A stretch of DNA of 6,889 nucleotides from contig JAJOKK010000121.1 of NCBI GenBank assembly GCA_021129875.1, positions 1-6,889 on the forward strand. Reading direction: 5' to 3'. Shown here in pieces: positions 1 to 6,495 of the stretch. Origin of the DNA: Candidatus Bipolaricaulota bacterium (GTDB taxonomy: Bacteria > Bipolaricaulota > Bipolaricaulia > UBA7950 > UBA9294). Numbering within the stretch: the stretch's first letter is position 1; every line of letters begins with the position of its first letter. The notes beneath the pieces were generated by a model. That model searched no databases and was not told the origin of the DNA. It saw nothing but the letters and a program-made list of their open reading frames with translations. Position numbers and translations under genes: made by a program.

Positions 1-259
1 AGCGAGGCTATATCAGCATCTGCTGCGGAAATCTGAACTTCAAGGATAGCGAGGCAATGCCAAAGGAAGGGTAAGAGTAACCACTAAAAAGAGGCTGGCC
101 TCAGGACGTAGAAAGTGGGAACCCAAGCGGGTTTTCCTTCTCATATCCTTGCCGCGGCGTAGTGGAACATCCGCTACACCGTGAATACCGGCACTAAGAT
201 TTACCGCCTTGTGGACCACGCCTGCGTCAGCTGCAAAGGCTTTGTACACGGAATGACCG
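1..259. other. Sequence downstream of abiEii, no supported gene
   Basis: If the abiEii frame is restored (see that entry), its natural stop is the minus-strand TGA at 260-262 and nothing here codes for it. As written, the abiEii frame instead runs on through this stretch to a TGA at 40-42. That adds about 75 residues that do not look like the family: no hydrophobic core pattern, and a basic and then Leu/Pro-rich end. I see no other convincing reading frame, tRNA or repeat. A weak hairpin (AACCC/GGGTT, 120-133) is too short to call a terminator. Confidence 0.5.
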
Positions 260-1049
260 TCATCTCGGCAAAGAGCATGGTCGATTAGTTCGAAATCCTC
301 GTGAAGATCGAACGTAGCTCCCGGGCGAATGAGTGGCTTGCAATCTCCAAGAAATCCGGGATGGTCCAGCTTTGCTGCCAAATTGGCGCGAAAGTTTGCG
401 GCTGTAATGCGATGACCCTCGGCTTTCATGTAGTGGTGAAACACCTTGCATAGCCGGGCAATATCCACGGGCAAGCTGCGAAGCGCCAGGGCAAGATCGA
501 AGAGATCGCGACCCTTCCTTCGTTGATACAAAGCCCTCAGCTTCGTGGCGAGCAGTTCGTCCAGATGATAGATCGGGACGTTCACTTGCCCTTCAAACCA
601 GCGAGACTGAACATCCAACTGTCTGTGTGCGGCCGGCAGGATCTGCATGTGCTCCCGCGTATTGATCTCCATCTTGATACGCAACGGCAGCGGCGGGGAG
701 TCCTCCGACTCCAGTCTGTAGGTCAAAGTGGCGACGTTCGGGCCTATCTTGCGTTGAGGTTCACCAAATTGATCACGCAAAGTCGCCCGAATTCGGTCAA
801 ACTGCGGTCCAATCGGACCGGCCTCGTGTTGCACGAGATCAATGTCTTCCGAATAGCGCAGGGGATGATCGAGATACAGCTTATGCAGCGCCGTACCTCC
901 TCGAAAGAGAAGGCTGCTGCAGATGGTATCATCGCGGAACAGTGCCACAAGCATGACGCTGATGAGCAGGTCCTGCTCAACCATGATGTCGGATTGCGCC
1001 AAGGGTGCCCGGCGGAGCGCCATTCCGTGATGTCGGCACGTGGAATCAC
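260..1049 (-). pseudogene. abiEii: AbiEii-type nucleotidyltransferase toxin, two one-base frameshifts
   Basis: Toxin half of an AbiE (type IV) toxin-antitoxin pair; the family is a cytoplasmic nucleotidyltransferase whose activity stops growth. The main frame shows the family motifs: FRGGTALHKLYL, then RYSEDIDLV (nucleotide/metal-binding acidic pair), EINTRE (third acidic position) and KLRALYQRRKGRDLFDL. The true start is probably GTG at 1047-1049, giving MIPRADITEWRSAGHPW, a typical family N-terminus. It overlaps the abiEi stop as GTGA and has GGAGG 7 nt upstream. That frame leaves the motif frame near 996-1001; one extra G (TGGG) would join HPW to AQSDIMVEQDL. At the other end, one extra T in the TTT at 270-272 would give ALLPR and a TGA at 260-262. 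With both changes the gene is 792 nt, 263 residues, in line with the family. Uncorrected, an open frame runs 40-1071 from an ATG without a Shine-Dalgarno and carries foreign ends. It is either a pseudogene or two indel errors; the family call is firm, the broken state likely. Confidence 0.85.
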
Positions 1050-1867
1050 AGGTCGGCCTCCGGTTCTTCATTGACTAGGATGCGCCAGCGGAGATCACGG
1101 CGCCCGCTACGATTCGACAGTGAGGCATTCAGGGGCGTGTACGATGGATTGCGATTGATCACAATAGAGTGGAGAGATCGTGTTAGCCTGTCTTGTCCGA
1201 GGAATTCGAGCAACCACCCAAGCCGCTGCAGATAGGCGTTCGTACGCTCACGGCCGGCTGCCGCCGTCAGATCGTCCGCATTCAGCCCTTCTGCCAACTC
1301 GATCAGGACCGTAGCTGCGGCATCCATGCTTCCGTAGTGCTTCTGGAAACGTATCAAATCAATCGCCGTCCACTCCGCCGTGGAAACCGGAATATCCCCC
1401 GTATGGGTGCGTCTGCTTGTCGTCAAAGCCTCCGACATGCCTGCAAAGCGAAGGAACCGAATACGCACTGCGCGCGATTCAATACCACGCACGTGCTCTG
1501 GGACAACAACCTGCATTTCCTGTACGCGTTGATGTGAGGCCCCATACCAGGCCGCCGCGGAGAGGCAGCCTACGTAATACGACTTGCCGATGAATTTCAT
1601 GAGATCATCAATGAACCATTCAGTGGGGACGGCGCCTACGACGGCATATTCCAGAGGAACAATCACGTAGAACCCTCTTCGTAAACGCAAGATCCTGCCC
1701 TGGGATGTTGCTCGTTGCAGGGACTTTTCAAGCGTGTTTGTATGGAGGCTCAGCTCTCGGATTGCTTCCTCACGCGTGAACGTATAGCGTCCCACACGTT
1801 GAATCTCATTCACCCAGCTATTCAAGCTCCGTGCTCTTTTCTTCATGGCGTGCTGAGAATAGCACAT
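1046..1867 (-). CDS. abiEi: AbiEi-family antitoxin / transcriptional autorepressor
   Basis: Antitoxin of the AbiE pair; characterised AbiEi proteins counter the toxin without a stable complex and repress their own promoter by binding inverted repeats. The 273-residue protein has an N-terminal winged-helix region (about 16-70: RYTFTREEAI, then LRLRRGFYVI), typical of AbiEi_4/AbiEi_3_N-like domains. A C-terminal AbiEi_1-like domain follows (about 95-230), with YYVGCLSAAAWYGASHQ, STAEWTAIDLIRF and QRLGWLLEFLG. The end, RWRILVNEEPEADL, is the usual family C-terminus, so the gene looks complete. Two starts are possible: ATG at 1867 and ATG eight codons in (1846, MKKRARSL). Neither has a Shine-Dalgarno. 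I keep 1867 because a possible TTTAAT -10 box would start transcription exactly on that ATG; 1846 fits a usual family N-terminus about as well. The stop overlaps the abiEii GTG by 4 nt, so the two form one operon. Confidence 0.9.
   Translation of the reverse strand: MCYSQHAMKKRARSLNSWVNEIQRVGRYTFTREEAIRELSLHTNTLEKSLQRATSQGRILRLRRGFYVIVPLEYAVVGAVPTEWFIDDLMKFIGKSYYVGCLSAAAWYGASHQRVQEMQVVVPEHVRGIESRAVRIRFLRFAGMSEALTTSRRTHTGDIPVSTAEWTAIDLIRFQKHYGSMDAAATVLIELAEGLNADDLTAAAGRERTNAYLQRLGWLLEFLGQDRLTRSLHSIVINRNPSYTPLNASLSNRSGRRDLRWRILVNEEPEADL
1057..1061 (-). promoter_or_regulatory. Shine-Dalgarno GGAGG deciding the abiEii start
   Basis: GGAGG on the minus strand lies inside the last codons of abiEi, 7 nt before the GTG at 1047-1049. 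This favours the GTG over the ATG at 1069-1071, which has only CATCCTAGTCA in front of it. It also points to translational coupling through the GTGA overlap. Confidence 0.7.
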
Positions 1868-1873
1868 CTGGAC

Positions 1874-1902
1874 ATTAAATGTCTAGTTATGAAACATCCG
1901 AC
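1874..1902 (-). promoter_or_regulatory. Possible abiEi promoter, leaderless, with palindromic operator
   Basis: On the minus strand TTTAAT (1874-1879) is one base from TATAAT and would place +1 on the A of the ATG at 1867. The hexamer 17 bp upstream (GTCGGA, 1897-1902) is a poor -35, matching 2 of 6 positions. The -10 lies inside a perfect 13-bp palindrome, GACATTTAATGTC (1871-1883), a natural candidate for AbiEi autorepression. The -35 position coincides with one copy of the repeated word GTGTCGGAT (1896-1904). The palindrome is certain; its use as a promoter or operator is inference. Confidence 0.35.
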
Positions 1903-1960
1903 ACGTATTTCGTGCTCCAAGCTTCGCTCCTGAAGTGCCTCAAGCGCCGGATCCCTGTAG

Positions 1961-2039
1961 CTAGTGTCATGTCAACCCTCAAGTGTCGGATAAAACTATC
2001 TCGTCTTTATCCGACACTTGAGGGTTGACATGACACTAG
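1961..2039. repeat. Perfect 34-bp inverted repeat with an 11-nt loop
   Basis: Arms 1961-1994 and 2006-2039 are exact reverse complements of each other and flank ACTATCTCGTC. Each arm starts with CTAGTGTCATG at its outer end and finishes with GTGTCGGATAAA next to the loop, so TGTC occurs twice per arm. Pairing stops at 1960/2040. The outer CTAG is itself palindromic, so it could be a 4-bp target duplication or part of the arm. Long perfect arms with internal repeats resemble mobile-element ends or a tiny non-autonomous element. There is no transposase and no T tract after the stem, so a classic terminator is less likely, although the stem could still halt or protect RNA from the operon above. 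Confidence 0.95.
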
Positions 2040-2182
2040 GGTTCACCTCTGAAAACGAGTGTTGTACACGCGTGGTTTGCCACATCGCCCAAACTTCAGA
2101 GCATATGCGCACTTGCGCGATCCGTGTGCGAACCCGCTGTCGAACGTCTGCCAGCGTAGATCGTTAATCGTTAGGAGTAGTT

Positions 2183-3019
2183 CTAGTTTCCGAGCAGGGC
2201 CTCAAGATCCAGGGTCGACAGATTCTCCGGTACAAAATAGTCGTCTGGAACATCGGCGATTTCCCGGTCGAGCAGCGTGATCAGCGAAGACCCACCGCCG
2301 ATAAGGTCTTGGAAGGTGATTGTGTGAGAGAAGAAACCTACGGCATCTGCGTAAAAGTCGTCCCCTTCCATGACCTTGGCAAGCCGGCCTTCCCAATCAG
2401 TGAACTCGGCTCGAATGACGACAAACTCTTCCTTGTACACCCAGAGCTTAATGCTCTGCCAATCCGTATCACGGCCCTCTCGGGGTGTCAGGAGTAGAAC
2501 GTAGGCAGGCAGGCCACGGACCTCCTCTTCTCCCGTGATAACCGGGCTGTAATCTTCCTGGTATTGGAATCCCTCAGCGATTTTACTACGGGAGATACCA
2601 CTACCTGAGATAAACTCCTGATCCTTGGCCTCCTCTGTCACGATCTCCTTCACCAACCCCAATGCCGGGAGGAAGAGCCATATCCGCGCATCTCCTTCCT
2701 CGGGGGTGTGAGTGAGAAACATCGTCCCAGCAACCAGTTCAGGATCAAGATAGACGATGAGGAGCTTGTCAGGTTCTCCCTCAACATCCATGGCCGAGAA
2801 TACCCTAAACGTATAGGCAACTGCCTCGCCTTCCTCGACAGCCACCTCGAAGCGAACAGTAGCAACCATAGTGCCGCCCTCTCCGCCCATGATGCTGGTC
2901 TCCGCGACCAGTGCCAGTATCTCATCTGCGGTAGGCCCCTGCGCCCAGGCACCCAAGGACAGGACTACACCTACCACCACAACAAAGATCCAGACAATAG
3001 CTTTGCCGACTTTCTTCAT
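2183..3019 (-). CDS. Exported LolA-like outer-membrane lipoprotein-sorting protein
   Basis: A 278-residue periplasmic protein of the LolA-like fold (the 'outer membrane lipoprotein-sorting protein' group often paired with MMPL/RND exporters). The signal peptide is clear: MKKVGKAIVW, a Val-rich core (10-22), then AWA before Q27 as the signal peptidase I site; there is no lipobox Cys. The mature part carries the family landmarks. These are LLIVYLDPELVAGTMFL (86-102), RIWLFLPALGLVKEI (112-126), a Ser/Gly-rich FISGSGISRSKI (136-147) leading into EDYSPVITGEEEVRG, and KLWVYKEEFVVIRAEFTDWEGRLAKVM (191-217). LolA proteins hold acyl chains in a half-barrel, so a lipid or lipidated cargo is the natural guess. 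This is not classical LolA, given its length and its partnership with an exporter instead of LolCDE. The gene is last in the operon, 11 nt after the exporter stop. The family assignment is strong; the cargo is unknown. Confidence 0.88.
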   Translation of the reverse strand: MKKVGKAIVWIFVVVVGVVLSLGAWAQGPTADEILALVAETSIMGGEGGTMVATVRFEVAVEEGEAVAYTFRVFSAMDVEGEPDKLLIVYLDPELVAGTMFLTHTPEEGDARIWLFLPALGLVKEIVTEEAKDQEFISGSGISRSKIAEGFQYQEDYSPVITGEEEVRGLPAYVLLLTPREGRDTDWQSIKLWVYKEEFVVIRAEFTDWEGRLAKVMEGDDFYADAVGFFSHTITFQDLIGGGSSLITLLDREIADVPDDYFVPENLSTLDLEALLGN

Positions 3020-3024
3020 CAGTT

Positions 3025-3032
3025 ACCTCCTT
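3025..3032 (-). promoter_or_regulatory. Strong Shine-Dalgarno AAGGAGGT overlapping the exporter stop
   Basis: AAGGAGGT lies 5 nt before the ATG of the LolA-like gene and shares two bases with the TAA stop of the exporter (3031-3033). It is the best ribosome site in the window. It predicts efficient, possibly coupled translation of the LolA-like protein, perhaps at a higher level than the exporter. Confidence 0.85.
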
Positions 3033-5433
3033 ATTTGGTGTGTTCTTTACTTAAAGTTATTGAACCTGTCTTAGATGTTTGCCAAGACAATGGAAAACGG
3101 CCCTTCTCGGGTCTCCATACAACGCCTGCTGACCGTGTCAAGAACTTCGGATTCGCGATGCCCAAGATAACGGGAACGATGAGCAGTGCCCCCAACGCAC
3201 TCGACACCATCGTGAGTGCTACCAGCCATCCCAGTGTTTGGAAGGCACCGAAATTTGAGATAGTCAGTACTAAGAAGCCGAATGTTAGGGTCAGTGCGTT
3301 GTAGACAATCGCCCTGCCAGCAGTGTTGTAGGTAGCGAAAAGAGCTTCTCTGTGAGGAGTTCCTTGCACTCGTTCTCGGCGATAGCGACTGATGAAGTGA
3401 ACCGAGTAGTCCACCCCAATGCCAATCACCATGCTGGCAATCATCACAGTTGCCATGTCTAGGTTGGCTCCGGTTATCGCCATCGTCCCGAAGTTACCCA
3501 CCACGCTTAGCACGAGCGGGACCATGGCGATGAGTCCGGCCACGACTGAGCCCATGAGTAACGCAACGACAATGCCAACTCCTACTAGGCCAACCACTAG
3601 GCTGCTCAGCTGTGATTGGACCAGCTTCTGACTCACACGTACATAGACGCTTGGCATCCCCGTGATGTAGGTCGAGACCCCTGAAGGGATTGTTTCGTCG
3701 ATGTAATTCTGAACGCGTTTCAACAGCTCTTGAAGCTCGGCAGTTCCGACCGATCGGACAGGAGCGGTGATCTGGGCTTGAGAGAAGTCATGGTTGACCA
3801 TGCTTTCCAGAACATCACCCCCCCCCATCTCAAACAGGAGGAGCACTTGGGCGATAGCGCGGGCTGAATCCGGGATGGCATAGTATGTCTCATCGTCCCC
3901 GTGCAACGCGTAGTTCGTCTCCTTGACGAGATCTACCAGAGATGAGGGATCTCCGACTACCCCAAGGGCCCCCATATATCCCTCCAGCGCATCCATGAAG
4001 CCCAGGACCTCCGGGTCCTTGAGGCCATCACGGTGTTCAGTCTCCACCACAATACTCATCTGGAGGCTTCCTCCGAAGTTCTCCTCAACGAAGTCCATTC
4101 CTACAATGACCGGGGAATCCTGCCGGAAGTACTTCGAGATATCTGTTTCGACTGTAAGACCAGGGAGTGCGGCCAAGAACAACCCTAGGAATATCACGGC
4201 GATCACTGCCACGACGATTCTTCGCTTGTCTATAGCATGGGCAAGCCGGCCAGCACACCACTCAAATGGGGATCCCTTAACATTCCGTCGCTTTCCTTTC
4301 TTGGATAGGGGGATCAAGGAGAGAACAGCTGGGATCAGGGTGAGGGAAATAATGAAGGAGAAGGTCACACCTGCTGCTACAAACAGGCCAAATTCGCGGA
4401 TTGGTTCCAGGAACGCAAACAGGAGAGTGAGAAACCCAACTGCCGTGGTGAAAGCCGCTATGAAGACCGGACTAGCCATTTCCTCAACCACCTGAACGAT
4501 CAATGCTCTTCGTGATCTCGTGGTTTGTGCCAACCGCTCAAAGTAATCGTTAATCACATGGATTCCGTATGCAGAGCCGACAGCTACAAGTAGTATCGGA
4601 AGAAACGCGGACATGACGGTGAGCTTCACTCCCACCAGAGCCATCAGTCCAATCGTCCAAGTCACCGCAAGAAGCACCACGGCAAGCGGCAGCATCACCC
4701 CGTGCCATTTTCGAAAGCTGATAAATAGCACAACCATGACGACAAGAGAGGCGATCGGGAAAAGGAATCCTAGGTCCTGGCGCATGTATAAGTTGGTATA
4801 GAATATCAGCGGAGTGTCTCCAGTGACGTAGAACTCTTCCGGCCCCTCATGATGAGCGAGAATTGCGTTTACCCGTTTCATAACCCCGTCTATCTTGATC
4901 TGGTCTCCCTCAATGTCAGGGTGCACCTTGAGGATGAGCGCTGCCGCCGACCCGTCTTCAAGGACGATGGACCCGAGAAGCTGTCGTTCCGCTAGGACCT
5001 GTCTTTTGAACTCCGCTGCATCCTCCTCAGTCTCAGGGAGCGTAGAGAGAATCGGGCCAACAATTAGAGACACATCAGTTCCCTGCACGGTGTCAACGTT
5101 TGTGGCGCTGATCACATCTTCTAATAACCCTTCATTCTCTAGAACCTCTAGTTCTTCCGTGATGGTGTAAAGTTTTCGTAATGTTGGGAGGCTGAAGATT
5201 GTTTCGCCGTCTGGAGCGGTCATGGCGATCAGAACGATGCTTTGTGAGCCGAAATCCTCCTTCGTCTCCTCGAACCGCTGCACAACTGGGTCGTCCTGCG
5301 GAAGCATCCCGTAAAGGTCGGAGAAGAATTCGATCCCGGGCGCGAACAGTCCGAAGAAGATAGTAATTGCTCCCAGAGAAGCGAGAATCCAAACAGGGTG
5401 GTAAGAAATCCACCGGGCAATGAACCTTGTCAT
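3031..5433 (-). CDS. RND-superfamily (MMPL-type) exporter
   Basis: An 800-residue inner-membrane transporter with the internal repeat of the RND superfamily (MMPL domain twice, like COG1033 exporters). Predicted membrane segments are near 13-31, 222-240, 246-268, 273-292, 322-341, 346-374, 405-423, 609-630, 632-652, 660-680, 707-725 and 733-757, so 12 in all. Two large periplasmic loops (about 36-221 and 424-608) fill the usual places. The second-half TM10, GIGVDYSVHFISRY (671-684), carries the likely proton-relay Asp675; the first-half counterpart, GSAYGIHVINDY, has Ala at that position. These proteins use the proton gradient to move hydrophobic compounds or lipids. The start ATG is 2 nt after the upstream stop, with AAGGAG 10 nt before it. 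The LolA-like gene downstream and the TetR gene upstream fit regulated export of a lipid-like substrate. A run of nine G (3818-3826) codes for GGGD at 537-540. The substrate cannot be told; the family is secure. Confidence 0.93.
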   Translation of the reverse strand: MTRFIARWISYHPVWILASLGAITIFFGLFAPGIEFFSDLYGMLPQDDPVVQRFEETKEDFGSQSIVLIAMTAPDGETIFSLPTLRKLYTITEELEVLENEGLLEDVISATNVDTVQGTDVSLIVGPILSTLPETEEDAAEFKRQVLAERQLLGSIVLEDGSAAALILKVHPDIEGDQIKIDGVMKRVNAILAHHEGPEEFYVTGDTPLIFYTNLYMRQDLGFLFPIASLVVMVVLFISFRKWHGVMLPLAVVLLAVTWTIGLMALVGVKLTVMSAFLPILLVAVGSAYGIHVINDYFERLAQTTRSRRALIVQVVEEMASPVFIAAFTTAVGFLTLLFAFLEPIREFGLFVAAGVTFSFIISLTLIPAVLSLIPLSKKGKRRNVKGSPFEWCAGRLAHAIDKRRIVVAVIAVIFLGLFLAALPGLTVETDISKYFRQDSPVIVGMDFVEENFGGSLQMSIVVETEHRDGLKDPEVLGFMDALEGYMGALGVVGDPSSLVDLVKETNYALHGDDETYYAIPDSARAIAQVLLLFEMGGGDVLESMVNHDFSQAQITAPVRSVGTAELQELLKRVQNYIDETIPSGVSTYITGMPSVYVRVSQKLVQSQLSSLVVGLVGVGIVVALLMGSVVAGLIAMVPLVLSVVGNFGTMAITGANLDMATVMIASMVIGIGVDYSVHFISRYRRERVQGTPHREALFATYNTAGRAIVYNALTLTFGFLVLTISNFGAFQTLGWLVALTMVSSALGALLIVPVILGIANPKFLTRSAGVVWRPEKGRFPLSWQTSKTGSITLSKEHTK

Positions 5434-5435
5434 TC

Positions 5436-5879
5436 TTACTGGGCTCCTTCCAAGATACCAACGCTGAGGAAGTAGGCTGACCAGATGAAGGAATAGAGAT
5501 CGTCGGCTGGATTAGCGGCCTGACGTTCACCTATGAAGATCTGTTCGATTGCACCCTCAAGCACACTGAGAGATTGCTGGAACTCAGCAGAAAACACCTG
5601 AGGGAGGCCGGGGATGCAAACCCAAATCCATCCCCCGCTCGGCGGGATGACGACCACATAGTCGAACAAACCAGATGGATGTGGTCGGTCGGGAATCTCT
5701 GTGACGGCCCTGATCGAGAACAACCCCGATGCCAGTAGAACTCGTGCCAGAACCTCCACCTGCATCGACTCCATGAGGCTCTCAGTTTGGTCCACTATTA
5801 GTACTTGAGCGGCTTCGGCGCCAAAACAGGACAACGCCAATAACACCGCTATCCCTGTTGCTAGAATGACATTACGCAT
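5436..5879 (-). CDS. Small exported protein of unknown function in the exporter operon
   Basis: A 147-residue protein I do not recognise. The chosen ATG (5877-5879) has GGGGAG 5 nt upstream and overlaps the tetR end as ATGCGTAA (8 nt). An in-frame ATG at 5975 would add 32 residues that hide the signal peptide, so I reject it. Residues 1-24 form a signal peptide (MRNVILATGIAVLLALSCFGAEA, then AQ), with cleavage likely after Ala23 or Ala24. Cys18 does not sit in a good lipobox (ALSC has Ala at -3). The mature chain is about 123 residues: a strand-like AQVLIVDQTESL, an amphipathic helix (MESMQVEVLARVLLASG), FDYVVVIPPSGGWIWVCIP (72-90) and a C-terminal helical part ending SFIWSAYFLSVGILEGAQ. The alternation of strand and helix suggests a small alpha/beta periplasmic domain. 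Its position between regulator and exporter suggests an accessory or substrate-binding role, which is inference only. Confidence 0.8.
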   Translation of the reverse strand: MRNVILATGIAVLLALSCFGAEAAQVLIVDQTESLMESMQVEVLARVLLASGLFSIRAVTEIPDRPHPSGLFDYVVVIPPSGGWIWVCIPGLPQVFSAEFQQSLSVLEGAIEQIFIGERQAANPADDLYSFIWSAYFLSVGILEGAQ

Positions 5880-6486
5880 GAGCACTCCCCTTTTTCTGTC
5901 CAGATCGCAACCAGAACCAGAGAGACTTGGACAGTTCCGTCGGGCCTTCTTTCGTGAATAGAGCAGCTGTCTCATCCCCGTTCAGTGCTCGCAGGCTTAC
6001 TGATTCCACCATCCCCAAGACAGCGTAGGCCATCAGCAGAGTATGGCATGGACGGACTTCCCCCGCGGCAATTCCCTTCTCTAGAATCTCGGCGACGTAG
6101 TTTGCAACCTCATCGTAAAGTGCTTGGATCTTTGTCTGCAGCGCGGGATGCGGATCAAACCGTTCACGGAAGAAGAGCCTGGCGGCATCGCTTCTTTCCT
6201 GAAGCAAGGTGAAATGCATCTGTACGATCTGTTCGATTTGGGTTTCCAGAGGCAATCCTTGCTCGCGGAGCTCTTCCAGGAAGTGCTGGCGCTCCTCTAG
6301 CTCCTGGCGCACAATGGTTTCAAGGATATCTTCCTTACTCTTAAAGTGATGGTACACCGCTCCGATTGACGCTCTGGCAGACTGGGCAATCGCTCGCATG
6401 CCAGTAGCAGCAACCCCATCTTGGGCAAAGAGCCTTTCAGCTGTATTGAGGATGCGTCTCTCTAGCTGTTCTCCATATCTTGGCAT
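5872..6486 (-). CDS. TetR/AcrR-family transcriptional repressor of the exporter operon
   Basis: A 204-residue one-component regulator. The N-terminal DNA-binding domain is canonical: RRILNTAERLFAQDGVAATGM (10-30), then the helix-turn-helix MRAIAQSARASIGAVYHHFKSKEDIL (30-55), where the YHHF-K-KEDIL end is the TetR hallmark. Residues from about 60 to 195 form the helical ligand-binding and dimer domain, with a charged linker (QELEERQHFLEELREQ) and a hydrophobic late helix (TLLMAYAVLGMVESVSL). Length is normal. The gene is first in the operon, and its own promoter holds a perfect palindrome, so autorepression together with the three downstream genes is likely. The inducer is probably hydrophobic, by analogy with TetR proteins next to RND pumps. 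The ATG at 6486 has no Shine-Dalgarno and lies 3 nt after the predicted transcription start; the next Met (30) is inside the helix-turn-helix, so the start is forced. Confidence 0.93.
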   Translation of the reverse strand: MPRYGEQLERRILNTAERLFAQDGVAATGMRAIAQSARASIGAVYHHFKSKEDILETIVRQELEERQHFLEELREQGLPLETQIEQIVQMHFTLLQERSDAARLFFRERFDPHPALQTKIQALYDEVANYVAEILEKGIAAGEVRPCHTLLMAYAVLGMVESVSLRALNGDETAALFTKEGPTELSKSLWFWLRSGQKKGSAHA

Positions 6487-6495
6487 AGTGGCTGT

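Larger units (their letters stand above)
1868..2182. other. Intergenic region between the exporter operon and abiEi
   Basis: No gene is supported in these 315 bases. From low to high coordinate it holds the 13-bp palindrome next to abiEi (1871-1883), GTGTCGGAT on the minus strand (1896-1904), a 13-of-15 match to the hairpin core (1938-1952), the perfect 34-bp inverted repeat (1961-2039) and a 7-bp tandem pair ATCGTTA (2160-2173). No T-tract terminator is visible after the LolA-like gene that ends at 2183, so read-through towards abiE is possible unless the large hairpin stops it. Confidence 0.6.

Noticed and set aside
1..55. Direct repeat AGCGAGGC at 1-8 and 48-55
   Set aside because: Eight bases repeated once is within chance and there is no array or spacing pattern, so it is not a CRISPR or iteron.
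120..133. Hairpin AACCC-AAGC-GGGTT followed by TT as a terminator
   Set aside because: The stem is only 5 bp, the T run is short, and it points on the plus strand where no gene ends.
40..1071. Long abiEii frame starting at ATG 1071 as the true 343-residue gene
   Set aside because: The first 25 and last 75 residues do not resemble the family, the ATG lacks a Shine-Dalgarno, and the GTG at 1049 in another frame gives the expected N-terminus with GGAGG and a GTGA overlap.
523..1074. Plus-strand frame of 183 codons
   Set aside because: It is antisense to the conserved AbiEii motifs and has no family resemblance.
1961..2039. The large inverted repeat as a simple rho-independent terminator
   Set aside because: No T tract follows the stem on either strand, and perfect 34-bp arms are far longer than usual terminators; a role in RNA stability is not excluded.
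1946..2039. Evidence for an insertion sequence with its own transposase
   Set aside because: No transposase frame or fragment is visible anywhere in the window; only end-like repeats are present.
2708..3304. Plus-strand frame of 198 codons
   Set aside because: It lies antisense over the LolA-like gene and the exporter, both of which have clear family motifs; no recognisable domain.
3923..4495. Plus-strand frame of 190 codons rich in Ser, Thr, Arg and Pro
   Set aside because: Its composition is typical of the reverse complement of a membrane-protein gene; it is a shadow of the exporter.
5436..5975. Longer start (ATG 5975) for the small exported protein
   Set aside because: It would overlap tetR by over 100 nt and place 32 charged residues before a clear signal peptide; the ATG at 5879 has a Shine-Dalgarno.
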